Source: Ruminococcus sp. | GTDB taxonomy: Bacteria; Bacillota; Clostridia; Oscillospirales; Ruminococcaceae | Reading direction: 5' to 3' | DNA: 64,000 nucleotides | NCBI GenBank assembly: GCA_021770655.1 | Contig: JAETQO010000007.1 | Coordinates: forward strand, 19,540-83,539 | Part shown: piece by piece, positions 1 to 13,890 of the stretch | How the letters are laid out: every line of letters begins with the position of its first letter | Position numbering within the stretch: the first letter of the stretch is position 1 | The notes under the pieces: generated by a model | The model's database searches: none | The model's input: only the letters and a program-made list of their open reading frames with translations | Told to the model about the DNA's origin: nothing | Position numbers and translations under genes: made by a program

Positions 1-616
1 TTCAGAGATTTATCTTACGTAAAATTATAAAGCATATTATTTTATAAAAAGCAGAAAAGCAACCCGGGAATCAAATTTCACAGACAGGACTATTGTCGAA
101 TGAGGAGAGTGAGGAATTGTTGGCAAGGACGGAACGGTGTTGAGAATATCATTACGGACTGTAGGATATTGAGAGCAGTCGAGGACATCTGTCCCTGCAT
201 TTATCAACGTCGCTGAAAACCATCAAACGGGCTACGGATCTAACGGGTCGATAAATTGTCATGAGTTAGCCGAACAACAATTTTCATCGTACCCTGCAAA
301 TTTTTTGAGCGTTGAACAACATAGCATTAAATCACCAAACGGACTATGTACGGTTTAGTGCTATGGAAAAGACCACACAAGCGAGGTCTTCGGGCTGAGT
401 CGTAACTCCTTGAAGTACCTATCGACCCGAATTAAGAAAAGAGGGCTGAGTCGTACCCTTACGAAGTACACTGCGACCCGAATTAAAAAGAACGGTTATA
501 ACAACATCGCTGAAAACCACCAAACGGACTATGTGCGGTTTAATGCTATGTTCGGTTTACGACCAACCAAGTCTTCGGGCTGAGTCGTACCCTTACGAAG
601 TACACTGCGACCCGAA
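1..616. repeat. Non-coding repeat-rich intergenic region
   Basis: No convincing gene is seen. Positions 1-300 hold nothing recognisable. From about 320 the DNA is built of modules that recur at 3204-3250 and 47707-48075. One is a pair of arms around the motif CATAGCATTAAA (near 320-365, and again near 530-550). The other is a palindromic unit running from TTCGGGCTGAGTCGTA to GACCCGAATT (389-432, 443-484, 577-620), followed by short AATTAAAAAGAGCGACCCG tandem copies that run into the 3' end of the next gene. It resembles a REP- or MITE-type dispersed element; whether it is transcribed is unknown. Confidence 0.7.
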
Positions 617-2155
617 TTAAAAAGAGCGACCCGAATTAAAAAAACGGTCGAGGGTGCGGTATTGGACGGCGAGGGAGATGTGCTTTTTGTCTATTATTTC
701 CGCACCGTCCATGTCGGCAACGGTTCGGGCAACCTTCATTATTTTGTCGTAGGCGCGGGCAGATAAACCAAGCTTGTCAAAAACGTTTTCCAAAAGCCTT
801 GAGCCTTCCGATGTAACGGGGCAGACCTCGTGGAGCAGATCGGGGGTTATCCGTGCGTTGCAGGTTATTTTCGTGCCCTTGAACCGCTTGTTCTGAATGT
901 CTCTCGCCGCCTGAACACGCTCCCGTATAGCGGCGGAGGATTCTTCCTTTGCCGATGAGGACAGGTCGGCGTATTCTACGGGTGCGACCTCCAGCTGAAT
1001 GTCGAACCTATCAAGCAGAGGCCCGCTGATCTTGGAAAGATAGGAGATGACCTGCCGCTGAGAGCAGATACATTTTCTTGTAGGGTGACCGTAATATCCG
1101 CAGGGGCAGGGATTCATTGCGCCGATCAGCATAAAGGAACAGGGGTAGGTAATACTGCCCGATACTCTTGAAATTGTGACCTGCTGATCCTCCAAGGGCT
1201 GGCGCAGAATCTCAAGAGCGGGGCGTGAAAATTCCGCAAGCTCGTCAAGAAACAGAAGTCCGTTGTGCGCAAGGGATATTTCTCCGGGCTTAGGAACAGA
1301 ACCGCCGCCTGCAAGTCCTGCCGCAGATACCGTGTGGTGAGGCGAACGGAACGGTCTTGCGGTGATGAGAGGACTTTCTTTGTCCAGCAGTCCCGCTACC
1401 GAGTGTATATTCGTCGTTTCAATGGATTCATCAAAGGTCATTTTAGGAAGTATTGAGGGCATTCTTTTTGCAAGCATTGATTTTCCCGAACCCGGAGCGC
1501 CTATCATAAGCGCGTTGTGACCTCCTGCGGCGGCAACTTCCAAAGCTTTTTTTGCCGTGGACTGTCCTTTTACGTCCGCAAAGTCAAGAGTTCCGAAATA
1601 ACTTTCTTCGGCAGGACTGTACGCCGCCGCAGGAACTATTTCAGCCTTTCCTGCAAAATGGAAAACCAGCTCTCCGATAGAGCGCACTCCATAGGCTTTT
1701 ATGCCCTCCACAACAGACGCTTCTCTTACGTTGTCGGCAGGAACGTATATTTCTTCGTAGCCCATTTTCTGAGCCGTAATGGTCATAGGCAGAACGCCCT
1801 GTACTGCTCTTAATTCGCCGCTCAGGGAAACTTCTCCGATAAACGCCGACCTTTCAAGCTGTCCGTCCGTTACAAAGCCGGAAACCCTCAGCAGAGCGAC
1901 GGCAATAGCAAGGTCATAGACCGAGCCTGTCTTTTTCACGTCCGCAGGCGCAAGATTTATCATTACTTTTTTGGACGGAAAGCTTATTCCGCTGGAGCGC
2001 AGTGCGGAGCGTATACGCTCACGGCTTTCCCTTACCGACGCGTCGGCAAGTCCTACGATGTCGAACGCCGCCAGTCCTGCGGAGGCTTCAATTTCAACGT
2101 TGACCGCAAAGGCGTTCAGCCCCAGCAGTCCCAGACTGTTAATTCTTGCAAACAT
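617..2155 (-). CDS. comM: YifB/ComM-family Mg chelatase-like AAA+ ATPase
   Basis: The 512-residue protein has the family order: an N-terminal ChlI-type domain (about 1-170), an AAA+ core with Walker A GAPGSGKS near residue 220 and Walker B LLFLDELAEF near 300, a Cys cluster (CPCGYYGHPTRKCIC) near 355, and a C-terminal Mg-chelatase subdomain ending YRTLDRFF. ComM is a hexameric helicase that promotes branch migration during natural transformation in some bacteria; in Firmicutes its role is less certain. The last residues (NSGRSF) and the stop codon are encoded by the AATTCGGGTCGC repeat that fills the downstream region, so the native end has probably been replaced. Confidence 0.9.
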   Translation of the reverse strand: MFARINSLGLLGLNAFAVNVEIEASAGLAAFDIVGLADASVRESRERIRSALRSSGISFPSKKVMINLAPADVKKTGSVYDLAIAVALLRVSGFVTDGQLERSAFIGEVSLSGELRAVQGVLPMTITAQKMGYEEIYVPADNVREASVVEGIKAYGVRSIGELVFHFAGKAEIVPAAAYSPAEESYFGTLDFADVKGQSTAKKALEVAAAGGHNALMIGAPGSGKSMLAKRMPSILPKMTFDESIETTNIHSVAGLLDKESPLITARPFRSPHHTVSAAGLAGGGSVPKPGEISLAHNGLLFLDELAEFSRPALEILRQPLEDQQVTISRVSGSITYPCSFMLIGAMNPCPCGYYGHPTRKCICSQRQVISYLSKISGPLLDRFDIQLEVAPVEYADLSSSAKEESSAAIRERVQAARDIQNKRFKGTKITCNARITPDLLHEVCPVTSEGSRLLENVFDKLGLSARAYDKIMKVARTVADMDGAEIIDKKHISLAVQYRTLDRFFNSGRSF

Positions 2156-2179
2156 ATTGGTTTCCCCCGTGATGTATTG

Positions 2180-3127
2180 TTAATCTGTACAAAATTCCGT
2201 ACTCATAATATCGAGCAGGAAATCGGCGATGTCGCTGTAAACTTCCTTTTTGTTTGTTTCATTGACAAGCTCGTGTCTTGCGCCTTCGTATATCTTCATT
2301 TCAACGTCGCAGCCCTTGGCGGAAAGCCTGTTGAACACTTTCAGAACGCCTTTGCCGTAATTTCCTACAGGGTCGGCACTGCCGGCGATAAGATATGTCG
2401 GCAGATCGGCGGGATATGCGTCGAACCATTTTTCGTTGGATACATACCACAAAAGCTTAATAAGGTTTTCAAACCCGTTAAGCGTGAAAATAAAATTACA
2501 TTTGGGGTCGCGGCTGTATTTTGAAACAATATCTGCGTCCCGTGAGATCCAGTCATATTCGCATACCTTGTCGGGTATCTTTCGGGTGTATGCGCCGAAA
2601 GCAAGCTTGTTGACAGCTTTGCTTCGGTATTTGTCGCCGTGAACGGCTTTCATTCCGTCGATAACGGTAAGCAGAGCGGGGATACCCTCCATTCCGCCGC
2701 TTGTGCCGCAGAAAACAGCGCCGCTGAGCGACTTTCCGTGTCTGGTCACAAAGGCTCTTGACAGAAAGCTTCCCATGCTGTGACCTAGCAGGAAATAGGG
2801 CTTGTCGGGATAATTTTTCTTCATCATCTTTGTGAGCGAATACATATCCTCAACGCAATTTTCCCAGCCGTGCTCGGCGGAGAAATATCCAAGCTCCGAA
2901 TCATCGTTCACACTGTCTCCGTGACCGAGGTGGTCGTTTCCGCAAACTGCGAAACCGAGTTCGGTGAGATACTCCGCAAGGTCGTCATAGCGTTCAAAAT
3001 ATTCGCACATTCCGTGGGCGATCTGAACGACGCCTCTTACCGTACCGATAGGAAAGCGGACATAGTATGCGATATTATGTACCCCGTCAACGGAGAGATA
3101 ATAGCTTTTGAAATGAGTGCAGTTCAT
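2180..3127 (-). CDS. Alpha/beta hydrolase, monoacylglycerol lipase/lysophospholipase-like
   Basis: The 315-residue protein carries the serine hydrolase fold of the Hydrolase_4 (monoglyceride lipase/lysophospholipase) family. An early HGMCEY oxyanion motif follows the first strand, the nucleophile elbow is GHSMGS near residue 115, an Asp lies in AGSADPVG, and the catalytic His is in GARHEL near 290. No signal peptide is seen, so it is probably cytosolic. It lies 24 bp upstream of the comM-type gene on the same strand and may be co-transcribed with it. The exact substrate cannot be read from sequence. Confidence 0.85.
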   Translation of the reverse strand: MNCTHFKSYYLSVDGVHNIAYYVRFPIGTVRGVVQIAHGMCEYFERYDDLAEYLTELGFAVCGNDHLGHGDSVNDDSELGYFSAEHGWENCVEDMYSLTKMMKKNYPDKPYFLLGHSMGSFLSRAFVTRHGKSLSGAVFCGTSGGMEGIPALLTVIDGMKAVHGDKYRSKAVNKLAFGAYTRKIPDKVCEYDWISRDADIVSKYSRDPKCNFIFTLNGFENLIKLLWYVSNEKWFDAYPADLPTYLIAGSADPVGNYGKGVLKVFNRLSAKGCDVEMKIYEGARHELVNETNKKEVYSDIADFLLDIMSTEFCTD

Positions 3128-3203
3128 TGAATAGTTCTCCCTTCACTTTATCATTTACTACAGTATAACACTTTTCCCCCCATTATTCAACCTTTCTTTT
3201 TTT

Positions 3204-3250
3204 AATTCGGGCTGAGTCGTAAATCCTTGAAGTACCTATCAACCCGAATT
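3204..3250. repeat. Dispersed AATTCGGG palindromic repeat, single copy
   Basis: The 47-bp unit begins AATTCGGGCTGAGTCGTA and ends ACCCGAATT, so its ends are inverted repeats. It matches the units at 389-484, 577-620 and 47707-48013. It lies between the hydrolase gene and the rpoB promoter and may act as a terminator-like hairpin. Confidence 0.75.
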
Positions 3251-3372
3251 TTAAAAAAAGTTACAATTTGATAATACATTGGTAATTATAGAAGTTTGCG
3301 GGTCGAATTATGCGATTTTTGTTTAAAACGCAGAAAAATTAATAATTGACCGAATAAAGAGGTGCAAAATGC

Positions 3373-3401
3373 TTGACAAAGGGTTGCAGTTATTATATAA
3401 T
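3373..3401 (+). promoter_or_regulatory. rpoB promoter
   Basis: TTGACA at 3373-3378 and TATAAT at 3396-3401 are separated by 17 bp, a consensus sigma-A promoter. The transcript would carry a leader of about 140 nt before rpoB, including an imperfect hairpin around 3447-3478. Confidence 0.85.
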
Positions 3402-3546
3402 AGTATACTGTATCATAATGGAGTTTTACACCTTTTTTCGTTGTTCGGAAGGCTTTGAAAGGGTGTTGATTCCGAAAAAACTACAGGGTAAATACTATTA
3501 TAATGTATGAATGTATTTCCAAATAAATTAAGGAGTGATTGAGCCT

Positions 3547-6500
3547 ATGGTGAATGTCAAGGACGTAAAACTTGGTAAGAACACGAGAAAGAGCTTTGCC
3601 AAAATCAACGAGGTCTTGGAGATGCCTAACCTCATTGAAGTGCAGAAAAACTCTTATCAATGGTTTCTCGACGAGGGTCTGAAAGAGGTATTCAGGGACG
3701 TATCGAAGATCACCGATTATAACGGTACGCTTGAACTGAGCTTTGTCGGCTATCATTTTGACGAGGAGGCTAAGTATTCCGTTGCGGAATGCAAGTCGAG
3801 GGACGTTACCTATGCCGTACCTCTCAGAGTTACTGCAAGACTGAACAACACCGAGACCGGCGAGATCAAGGAGTCCGAGGTATTTATGGGAGATTTCCCG
3901 AAAATGACCGACAGCGGAACCTTTGTTATCAACGGTGCGGAGCGTGTTATTGTTTCACAGCTTGTGCGTTCGCCGGGCGTTTACTATGCGTTTGACAAGG
4001 ATAAGACCGGTAAGGATCTGTTCAAGACAACGGTCATCCCTAACAGGGGTGCGTGGCTGGAGTATGAAATGGACTCCAACGATGTTGTTTATGTAAGAAT
4101 AGACAAGAACAGGAAGATCCCTCTTACCACGTTCCTCAGAGCTCTCGGATTGGGTACAAACGAAGAGATCGAGGAGGTGTTCGGTCCGGACGAAAGACTT
4201 ACGCAGACGATCATGCAGAAGGATCAGACGGCTAACAGAGAAGAGGCTCTGCTTGAAGTTTACAAGAAACTCCGTCCGGGCGAGCCGCCTACAGTGGATT
4301 CCGCCGTTACTCATCTGAACAATCTGTTCTTTGACGCAAAGAGATACGATCTTTCAAGATTCGGCCGTTACAAATACAATAAGAAGCTTGGCATAGGTTC
4401 AAGACTTTCAGGTCATAAGGTTTCACGTCCTATCGTTAATCCGCTTACCGGCGAGGTAATTGCAGAGGCAGGCGAGCTTATCGGCTTTGACAGAGCTATG
4501 GAGATCGAAAACGCAGGCGTGTCCGAGGCTTATGTAAACGTTGAGGTCAAGGAGCATCTTACTTCCGCTACGGGCGAATCCGTAACAAAAATGGAAGAGA
4601 GCGAAGTAAAGATCATCGGAAGCGGCATGGTCGATATTTCCAAGTATGTTGATTTCGACGTTGCTCAGTACGGCATAAACGAGAAGGTTTCCTTCAAGGT
4701 GCTGAAAGAGATACTTGAAGAATCCGAGGGCGAGGACGAGCTTATCGAGAACATCAAGGCGAGAGCCGACGAGCTTGTTCCTAAGCACATTACAGTTGAC
4801 GATATTATTGCGACTGTTTCTTACTTCCTCAATCTTTGCGAGGGCGTGGGCACGGTTGACGACATTGACCATCTCGGCAACAGAAGAATCCGTTCTGTAG
4901 GCGAACTGCTCCAGAATCAGTTCAGGATCGGTTTCACAAGAATGGAGAGAGTTATCCGTGAGAGAATGAACATTCAGTCTCAGGGTATGGAGGTAGTTAC
5001 TCCTACGGCTCTCATTAATATAAGACCCATAACGGCGGCTATCAGAGAGTTCTTCGGTTCTTCTCCTCTGTCGCAGTTCATGGATCAGAACAATCCGCTT
5101 GCAGAGCTTACTCACAAGAGAAGACTTTCAGCATTGGGTCCAGGAGGACTTTCCAGAGACCGTGCGGGATTCGAGGTTCGTGACGTACACTATACTCACT
5201 ACGGAAGAATGTGTCCTATCGAGACACCTGAAGGCCCTAACATCGGACTTATTTCCTATCTTGCTTCCTTTGCGAGAATAAACGAGTACGGCTTTATCGA
5301 AGCGCCTTACAGACGTGTTGATAAGGAAACGGGTATTGTAACGGACGAAGTCGTATATATGACGGCGGACGTTGAGGATAATTATATGGTTGCTCAGGCA
5401 AACGAGCCTTTGACCGAGGACAATAAGTTTGCAAGAGCAAAGGTAAACGGCAGATACCGTGATCAGATTCTTGAGATCGAGAGAGATAAGATCGACTTCA
5501 TGGACGTTTCACCTAAAATGGTAGTTTCTGTCGCTACGGCTTGTATCCCGTTCCTTGAGAACGACGACGCTAACCGTGCGCTCATGGGCTCCAACATGCA
5601 GAGACAGGCTGTGCCTCTGCTTAAGACAGAGTCGCCTATCGTCGGTACGGGTATGGAATACAAGGCTTGCGTTGATTCGGGCGTTGCAGTGGTTTCTACC
5701 GCTCCCGGCGTTGTTGAAAGCGTTGACGCGGACAAGATAGTAGTCCGCGAGGACAGCGGAAATCTCCATACCTACGAGCTTACTAAGTTCAAGCGTTCAA
5801 ACGCAGGAACCTGTACGAACCAGAGACCTATCGTTGAAAAGGGCGAGAGGATCGAGGCTCATCAGGTTATCGGAGACGGTCCGGCAACTTCAAACGGCGA
5901 GCTTTCGCTTGGTAAGAACGCTCTTATCGGTTTCATGACATGGGAAGGCTACAACTACGAGGACGCCGTTCTGCTTAACGAAAACCTTGTAAAGCAGGAT
6001 AAGTATACTTCTATCCACATCGAAGAGTATGAGACAGAGGCAAGAGATACCAAGCTCGGACCTGAGGAGATCACAAGAGATATTCCTAACGTGGGCGAGG
6101 ACGCGCTCAAGGATCTGGACGAAAACGGTATCATAAGAATAGGCGCCGAGGTACGCTCAGGAGATATTCTTGTCGGAAAGGTAACTCCTAAGGGAGAGAC
6201 CGAGCTTACAGCGGAGGAAAGACTGCTCAGGGCTATTTTCGGCGAAAAGGCAAGAGAAGTAAGAGATAATTCGCTTAAAGTACCTCACGGCGAGGCGGGT
6301 ACTATCATAGACGTTAAGATATTTACCAGAGAGAACTGCGACGAGCTTTCTCCGGGAGTAAATATGCTGGTAAGATGCTATATCGCACAGAAGAGAAAGA
6401 TCTCTGTGGGAGATAAAATGGCGGGTCGTCACGGAAATAAGGGCGTCGTTTCAAGGATACTTCCGCAGGAGGATATGCCGTTCCTGGAAGACGGTACTCC

Positions 6501-7386
6501 GCTTGACATCTGTCTGAACCCATTGGGCGTACCTTCCCGTATGAACATCGGACAGGTGCTTGAGGTTCACCTCGGTATGGCGGCAAAGGCTCTGGGTTGG
6601 AAGATCATGACTCCTGTATTCGACGGAGCGCATGAGGCAGACATCAGAGAGTGTTTCAAGATGGCTCAGCAGAATTATCTTGAGCATAAGGACGACGAGT
6701 TCACTCTCCACACAATGGACGAGGTCATCAATCCGAATGCTCTCAGCATGAGCGAGGACGGCAAGTTTACCGTATATGACGGAAGAACAGGTGAAAAGTT
6801 CGATAACAAGGTTACGGTAGGTTATATGTACTACCTCAAGCTTCACCATCTGGTTGACGATAAGATCCACGCTCGTTCGGTTGGTCCTTACTCGCTGGTA
6901 ACACAGCAGCCTCTCGGCGGTAAGGCTCAGTTCGGCGGACAGAGATTCGGAGAAATGGAAGTCTGGGCGCTGGAGGCTTACGGCGCGGCTTATACACTTC
7001 AGGAGATATTGACCGTCAAGTCCGACGATACTGTGGGAAGAGTCAAGACCTACGAGGCTATCGTCAAGGGACAGAACGTTCCTAAGCCGGGCGTTCCCGA
7101 GGCGTTCAAGGTACTTGTAAAAGAACTTCAGTCTCTCGGTCTCGATATAAAGGTACTCAATGTAAACAACGAGGAGATCGACCTCAAGCAGTCCTTCGAC
7201 GAGGACGATGAGCTGGTTCCTCAGCCTGCAATGGAGGAGGAGATCGACTTCAGCGTTGACGAAGGCGATCTCGACGAGGGATTTATGGCGGAAGACGAGG
7301 ACGGAACCTCTGAGCTTAACGAAGGCGGAGACGATTTCGGCGGAGCTTCGGACGATTCCGATCTGTTCCTCAGCGACGAAGAATAA
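3547..7386 (+). CDS. rpoB: DNA-directed RNA polymerase subunit beta
   Basis: The 1279-residue beta subunit forms the catalytic core of RNA polymerase with beta'. All conserved blocks are visible, including the rifampicin-region sequence [20 protein letters not shown] and [11 protein letters not shown], the GEKAREVRD segment, and the [12 protein letters not shown] motif. A very acidic C-terminal tail (residues about 1215-1279) is typical of clostridia. The ATG at 3547 is chosen because AAGGAG at 3530-3535 is well placed for it; an upstream in-frame GTG at 3535 overlaps that site. rplJ/rplL are not upstream here, so rpoBC runs from its own promoter. Confidence 0.98.
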   Translation: MVNVKDVKLGKNTRKSFAKINEVLEMPNLIEVQKNSYQWFLDEGLKEVFRDVSKITDYNGTLELSFVGYHFDEEAKYSVAECKSRDVTYAVPLRVTARLNNTETGEIKESEVFMGDFPKMTDSGTFVINGAERVIVSQLVRSPGVYYAFDKDKTGKDLFKTTVIPNRGAWLEYEMDSNDVVYVRIDKNRKIPLTTFLRALGLGTNEEIEEVFGPDERLTQTIMQKDQTANREEALLEVYKKLRPGEPPTVDSAVTHLNNLFFDAKRYDLSRFGRYKYNKKLGIGSRLSGHKVSRPIVNPLTGEVIAEAGELIGFDRAMEIENAGVSEAYVNVEVKEHLTSATGESVTKMEESEVKIIGSGMVDISKYVDFDVAQYGINEKVSFKVLKEILEESEGEDELIENIKARADELVPKHITVDDIIATVSYFLNLCEGVGTVDDIDHLGNRRIRSVGELLQNQFRIGFTRMERVIRERMNIQSQGMEVVTPTALINIRPITAAIREFFGSSPLSQFMDQNNPLAELTHKRRLSALGPGGLSRDRAGFEVRDVHYTHYGRMCPIETPEGPNIGLISYLASFARINEYGFIEAPYRRVDKETGIVTDEVVYMTADVEDNYMVAQANEPLTEDNKFARAKVNGRYRDQILEIERDKIDFMDVSPKMVVSVATACIPFLENDDANRALMGSNMQRQAVPLLKTESPIVGTGMEYKACVDSGVAVVSTAPGVVESVDADKIVVREDSGNLHTYELTKFKRSNAGTCTNQRPIVEKGERIEAHQVIGDGPATSNGELSLGKNALIGFMTWEGYNYEDAVLLNENLVKQDKYTSIHIEEYETEARDTKLGPEEITRDIPNVGEDALKDLDENGIIRIGAEVRSGDILVGKVTPKGETELTAEERLLRAIFGEKAREVRDNSLKVPHGEAGTIIDVKIFTRENCDELSPGVNMLVRCYIAQKRKISVGDKMAGRHGNKGVVSRILPQEDMPFLEDGTPLDICLNPLGVPSRMNIGQVLEVHLGMAAKALGWKIMTPVFDGAHEADIRECFKMAQQNYLEHKDDEFTLHTMDEVINPNALSMSEDGKFTVYDGRTGEKFDNKVTVGYMYYLKLHHLVDDKIHARSVGPYSLVTQQPLGGKAQFGGQRFGEMEVWALEAYGAAYTLQEILTVKSDDTVGRVKTYEAIVKGQNVPKPGVPEAFKVLVKELQSLGLDIKVLNVNNEEIDLKQSFDEDDELVPQPAMEEEIDFSVDEGDLDEGFMAEDEDGTSELNEGGDDFGGASDDSDLFLSDEE

Positions 7387-7497
7387 AAGCCCTGAAAAGG
7401 CGCTGAAATAATGCGGCGTAGGCGGCTTTTGTGCCGCCCGACAGCCGTTTCATCAGAGAGATGTATAACCAGACTAAACAGGAAGAGGGTACTGCTG

Positions 7498-11070
<3,573 letters not shown>

Positions 11071-11086
11071 TTTTATTTGTTTTCGG

Positions 11087-11125
11087 ATTCAGTCTGCGTT
11101 TGATAATGCAGGCTGAATTTTTTTA
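11087..11125 (+). terminator. Intrinsic terminator after rpoC
   Basis: The stem pairs ATTCAGTCTGC with GCAGGCTGAAT and is followed by a run of T residues, 17 bp after the rpoC stop. Confidence 0.85.
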
Positions 11126-11183
11126 TTATGCTGCAACCTTTCGGGGGTGTTTTGCGTTTTATTTAGTGAAGGGAAGTGAAAGC

Positions 11184-11651
11184 ATGGAGAATATGAAGCA
11201 AAGCTATTACGAAAGCCTTGTCGAGGAGTATTCCGATATGGTTACAAGGCTATGCGTAGTGCATACGGGAAACTTTTCCGACGCTGAGGACTGCTATCAG
11301 AACGTATTCTTCAAGCTTTTCATGAAACTGGACAAGGAGGATATTCCGAATCCAAAGGCGTGGCTTATCAGGGTGACTCTCAACGAGTGCCGGAGTGCTT
11401 TGCGGTACAGGCTGAGGAAAAGCACGGTCAATCTGAGCGAGATAACGTCCTTTGCCGAGGACGGAAGCGATCTGGAAATACTAGACCTTGTGTTCAGACT
11501 TCCCCCTAAATACAGGGATTCAATCTATCTTTATTACTTTGAGGAGATGTCGGTGGAGGAAATATCACGGCTCACCAAGACCAAAGTAAACACGGTAAAA
11601 TCGCATCTCAGAAGAGGGCGTGAACAATTAAAGGATATGATACCTTTATAA
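11184..11651 (+). CDS. ECF-type RNA polymerase sigma factor
   Basis: The 155-residue protein has region 2 (about 10-75, with the SDAEDCYQNVFFKLF segment) and region 4 (about 100-150, YLYYFEEMSVEEISRLTKTKVNTVKSHLRRGRE), and lacks regions 1 and 3, as in ECF sigma-70 factors. The ATG at 11184 is chosen because GAAGGGAAG lies 8-10 bp upstream; the longer frame from 11100 runs through the rpoC terminator. A membrane protein gene follows 21 bp later and is the likely anti-sigma partner. Its regulon cannot be read here. Confidence 0.9.
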   Translation: MENMKQSYYESLVEEYSDMVTRLCVVHTGNFSDAEDCYQNVFFKLFMKLDKEDIPNPKAWLIRVTLNECRSALRYRLRKSTVNLSEITSFAEDGSDLEILDLVFRLPPKYRDSIYLYYFEEMSVEEISRLTKTKVNTVKSHLRRGREQLKDMIPL

Positions 11652-11672
11652 GGCGGCAGAAAGGAGCGTAAA

Positions 11673-13052
11673 ATGAAAAAAATAAATGCTTTTTACTGTA
11701 TAAAAACTCCCTCTGAATGGAAGGAGAGGGCGCTTATGTATGAAAAGAAATATGAAAAGAAAACGGGGAAAGCAAAGCTTAAAGGATTTCAGTTTGCGGG
11801 CATTGTCTGTGCGGCTCTGCTTGTAGTATTCGGCGGAGTTCTTACGGTTTCGCAGAACAAGCCGGAGCAGGAAATAAGGTCTGCGGCAAAGTCATCGTCC
11901 GACGTAAATTCAAAGCTGTCCGAAAGCGTTTCGGACGGGGAAAACGTTTTGGACGATCAGAATATAATAAACGCTATGAAAGAGGATTTCGACGTTTTAG
12001 TGACAGGAACGGTGATAAAATCTGAGAGTAACGACGGTTTCCTGTTTTCTGTGGAAAAATGTTATTACAAAGATGACGACGATGCGGAAGCGGACAAATA
12101 TATATTGAATGAGAGCGATATAAAAGATATATTGAATGAGAGCGATATAAAAGATATATTGAATGAGAGCGATATAAGAAAAAATTATCCGGTTAGAAGC
12201 CTTGAACAGATACATCTGAATTTCAGGGCGGTCAATTACACAGATGAGAAAAGGGCGGCGCTGTATGAAAGCGAACTGAAAACGGGGGATCGGATTTGTC
12301 TGGGATTTTTCAAAGATCAGGCAGTAAATGAATACGGCGGTATCAAATACTCAGACGGAGCGGCTCTGCTGTCGGGGGTAGGGGATTCGGAATATATGGA
12401 TATTCAGCGTTCCCTTGCTGTTATCAACAATGTAGATATTAATGATAAAAATAACTATGATAAGATCATCAGCTTGACAGAGGATTACTATAGGAAATAT
12501 CGGTGGCATAGTAAGGTTGATTGGAGATCGGTCGAATTTGTCGGCTATGACCAGGATACATTACGTTCGGTCAATATGTATACGCCGCTTTATTATATGA
12601 CCGATGAAAACTCAACCCAAATGAAGATACCGATAATGTTTGCTTACGACAGTGCAGACGGCGGGGAGGATATTTACGACGCAAGGATATGCAGTACTGC
12701 CGACGACGGCGTTGAGATAAAGCTTGGCGACAGCTATTATCGCTTTTCGGCAAATTTTGACGAGCTGGAAGAGCTTTGCGAGAACGGAGTTGGCGATGCC
12801 AAGAATTTTAAGTTCGGCGAAACAGAGATAAGAAAAACGACCGGAAATGCAGACGGCTGGACAGTGATATTGACTGTTGATCTGGGGTCGGAGGGTTATC
12901 TTCTGGATTACAGCCACAGGGGCGAACAGCTTGACACGGTTCTGGAGGTTTATATGGATCAGACGGACGGTTCGGGAGAAACTGAAAAAGAACTGGGCGT
13001 ATTCAGGTATACCAATACGGATTGGCGGAATATATGCAGTCTGGAGGAGTAG
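11673..13052 (+). CDS. Single-pass membrane protein, probable anti-sigma partner
   Basis: The 459-residue protein has a basic cytosolic N-terminus beginning MKKINAFYCIKTPSEWKERA, one membrane segment at about residues 38-56 (FAGIVCAALLVVFGGVLTV) and a large extracytoplasmic part. The N-terminal layout and tight coupling to the ECF sigma gene suggest a membrane-bound anti-sigma factor; no zinc-binding HxxxCxxC motif is present, so this is inference. Residues about 144-169 are three near-perfect copies of a nine-residue unit, ILNESDIKD, encoded by a 27-bp tandem repeat. Confidence 0.65.
   Translation: MKKINAFYCIKTPSEWKERALMYEKKYEKKTGKAKLKGFQFAGIVCAALLVVFGGVLTVSQNKPEQEIRSAAKSSSDVNSKLSESVSDGENVLDDQNIINAMKEDFDVLVTGTVIKSESNDGFLFSVEKCYYKDDDDAEADKYILNESDIKDILNESDIKDILNESDIRKNYPVRSLEQIHLNFRAVNYTDEKRAALYESELKTGDRICLGFFKDQAVNEYGGIKYSDGAALLSGVGDSEYMDIQRSLAVINNVDINDKNNYDKIISLTEDYYRKYRWHSKVDWRSVEFVGYDQDTLRSVNMYTPLYYMTDENSTQMKIPIMFAYDSADGGEDIYDARICSTADDGVEIKLGDSYYRFSANFDELEELCENGVGDAKNFKFGETEIRKTTGNADGWTVILTVDLGSEGYLLDYSHRGEQLDTVLEVYMDQTDGSGETEKELGVFRYTNTDWRNICSLEE
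12102..12178 (+). repeat. In-frame 27-bp tandem repeat
   Basis: There are two full copies and one partial copy of a 27-bp unit (beginning ATATTGAATGAGAGCGATA) inside the putative anti-sigma gene. The copies are identical at the DNA level, so the array is recent or unstable. Each copy changes the protein by nine residues without changing frame. Confidence 0.9.
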
Positions 13053-13073
13053 AACTGCAAAGCGGATAAAAAT

Positions 13074-13106
13074 AAAAAGCGGGCGGCGATTGTCGTCCGC
13101 TTTTTG
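13074..13106 (+). terminator. Intrinsic terminator
   Basis: AAAAAGCGGGCGGCGA pairs with the TCGTCCGCTTTTT arm 22 bp after the membrane-protein stop codon. The stem is GC-rich and followed by Ts. Confidence 0.85.
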
Positions 13107-13177
13107 CTGTCATATGGGTATGTGGGAGACTATTTGTCGATGATTTGGAGAATTTTCAAAGAAATATAAAAAAATGC

Positions 13178-13206
13178 TTGACAAGCAGTTTTTATTAGTG
13201 TATAAT
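13178..13206 (+). promoter_or_regulatory. rpsL promoter
   Basis: TTGACA at 13178-13183 and TATAAT at 13201-13206 are separated by 17 bp. It drives the rpsL-rpsG-fusA block. Confidence 0.85.
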
Positions 13207-13267
13207 ATTTGAGTATGCTGATGAATTGCGCTTCGGCATAAATCAAATCTATGAAAGGAGAGAAATC

Positions 13268-13693
13268 ATGCCAACCTTTAACCAGTTAGTAAGAAAAGGA
13301 AGAAATGTCCTCGCAGACAAGTCTACCGCTCCTGCTCTTCAGAAGGGCTTTAACTCCAAGAAGAAGGTCGTTATCGATCAGAGCTGTCCTCAGAAGCGCG
13401 GCGTTTGCACGGTAGTAAGAACGGCTACACCTAAGAAGCCGAACTCTGCTATGAGAAAGGTTGCCAGAGTTAAGCTGACAAACGGAAACGAAGTAACAGC
13501 TTATATCCCGGGCATCGGACACAATCTTCAGGAGCACTCCGTTGTTCTTATCAGAGGCGGACGTGTTAAGGACCTCCCTGGTGTAAGATACCACATAATC
13601 AGAGGCACTCTCGACGCTCAGGGCGTTGCAAAGAGAATGCAGGCGAGATCCAAGTACGGCGCTAAGAGGCCTAAGGCGGGAGCTGCCAAGTAA
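13268..13693 (+). CDS. rpsL: 30S ribosomal protein S12
   Basis: The 141-residue S12 shows the conserved segments [20 protein letters not shown] and [17 protein letters not shown]12 sits at the decoding centre of the small subunit, and the Lys residues in these segments are the usual streptomycin-resistance positions; both look wild-type. The ATG at 13268 follows AAAGGAG at 13255-13261; an upstream in-frame ATG at 13226 would add 14 unconserved residues. Confidence 0.98.
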   Translation: MPTFNQLVRKGRNVLADKSTAPALQKGFNSKKKVVIDQSCPQKRGVCTVVRTATPKKPNSAMRKVARVKLTNGNEVTAYIPGIGHNLQEHSVVLIRGGRVKDLPGVRYHIIRGTLDAQGVAKRMQARSKYGAKRPKAGAAK

Positions 13694-13890
13694 TTTTTTT
13701 TTACGAAAGCTCATTTTTAGTAACAAGGTAATAACTCATTGTCGCATACTGCGAAGACCACAGTTTATGTGGAGTGATTAATATATATTAGTTAACTCTA
13801 CAAGGAACTGACGGGGCTGTAAAACGGTCTTTGACCGTGGTTACAGAGCGAGTACCTGTGAATTCATTATTTGTGAAGGAGGGAATTAAA
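13694..13890 (+). other. rpsL-rpsG intergenic leader
   Basis: This 197-bp gap contains small hairpins, for example ACGGTCTTTGACCGT near 13821-13840, before the rpsG ribosome binding site AAGGAGGG. It may be a regulatory leader, but no known ribosomal-protein operator is recognised. Confidence 0.35.

Noticed and set aside
7411..7497. Upstream extension of rpoC to the ATG at 7411
   Set aside because: The added residues are not conserved and a TTG with a better ribosome binding site gives the usual N-terminus.
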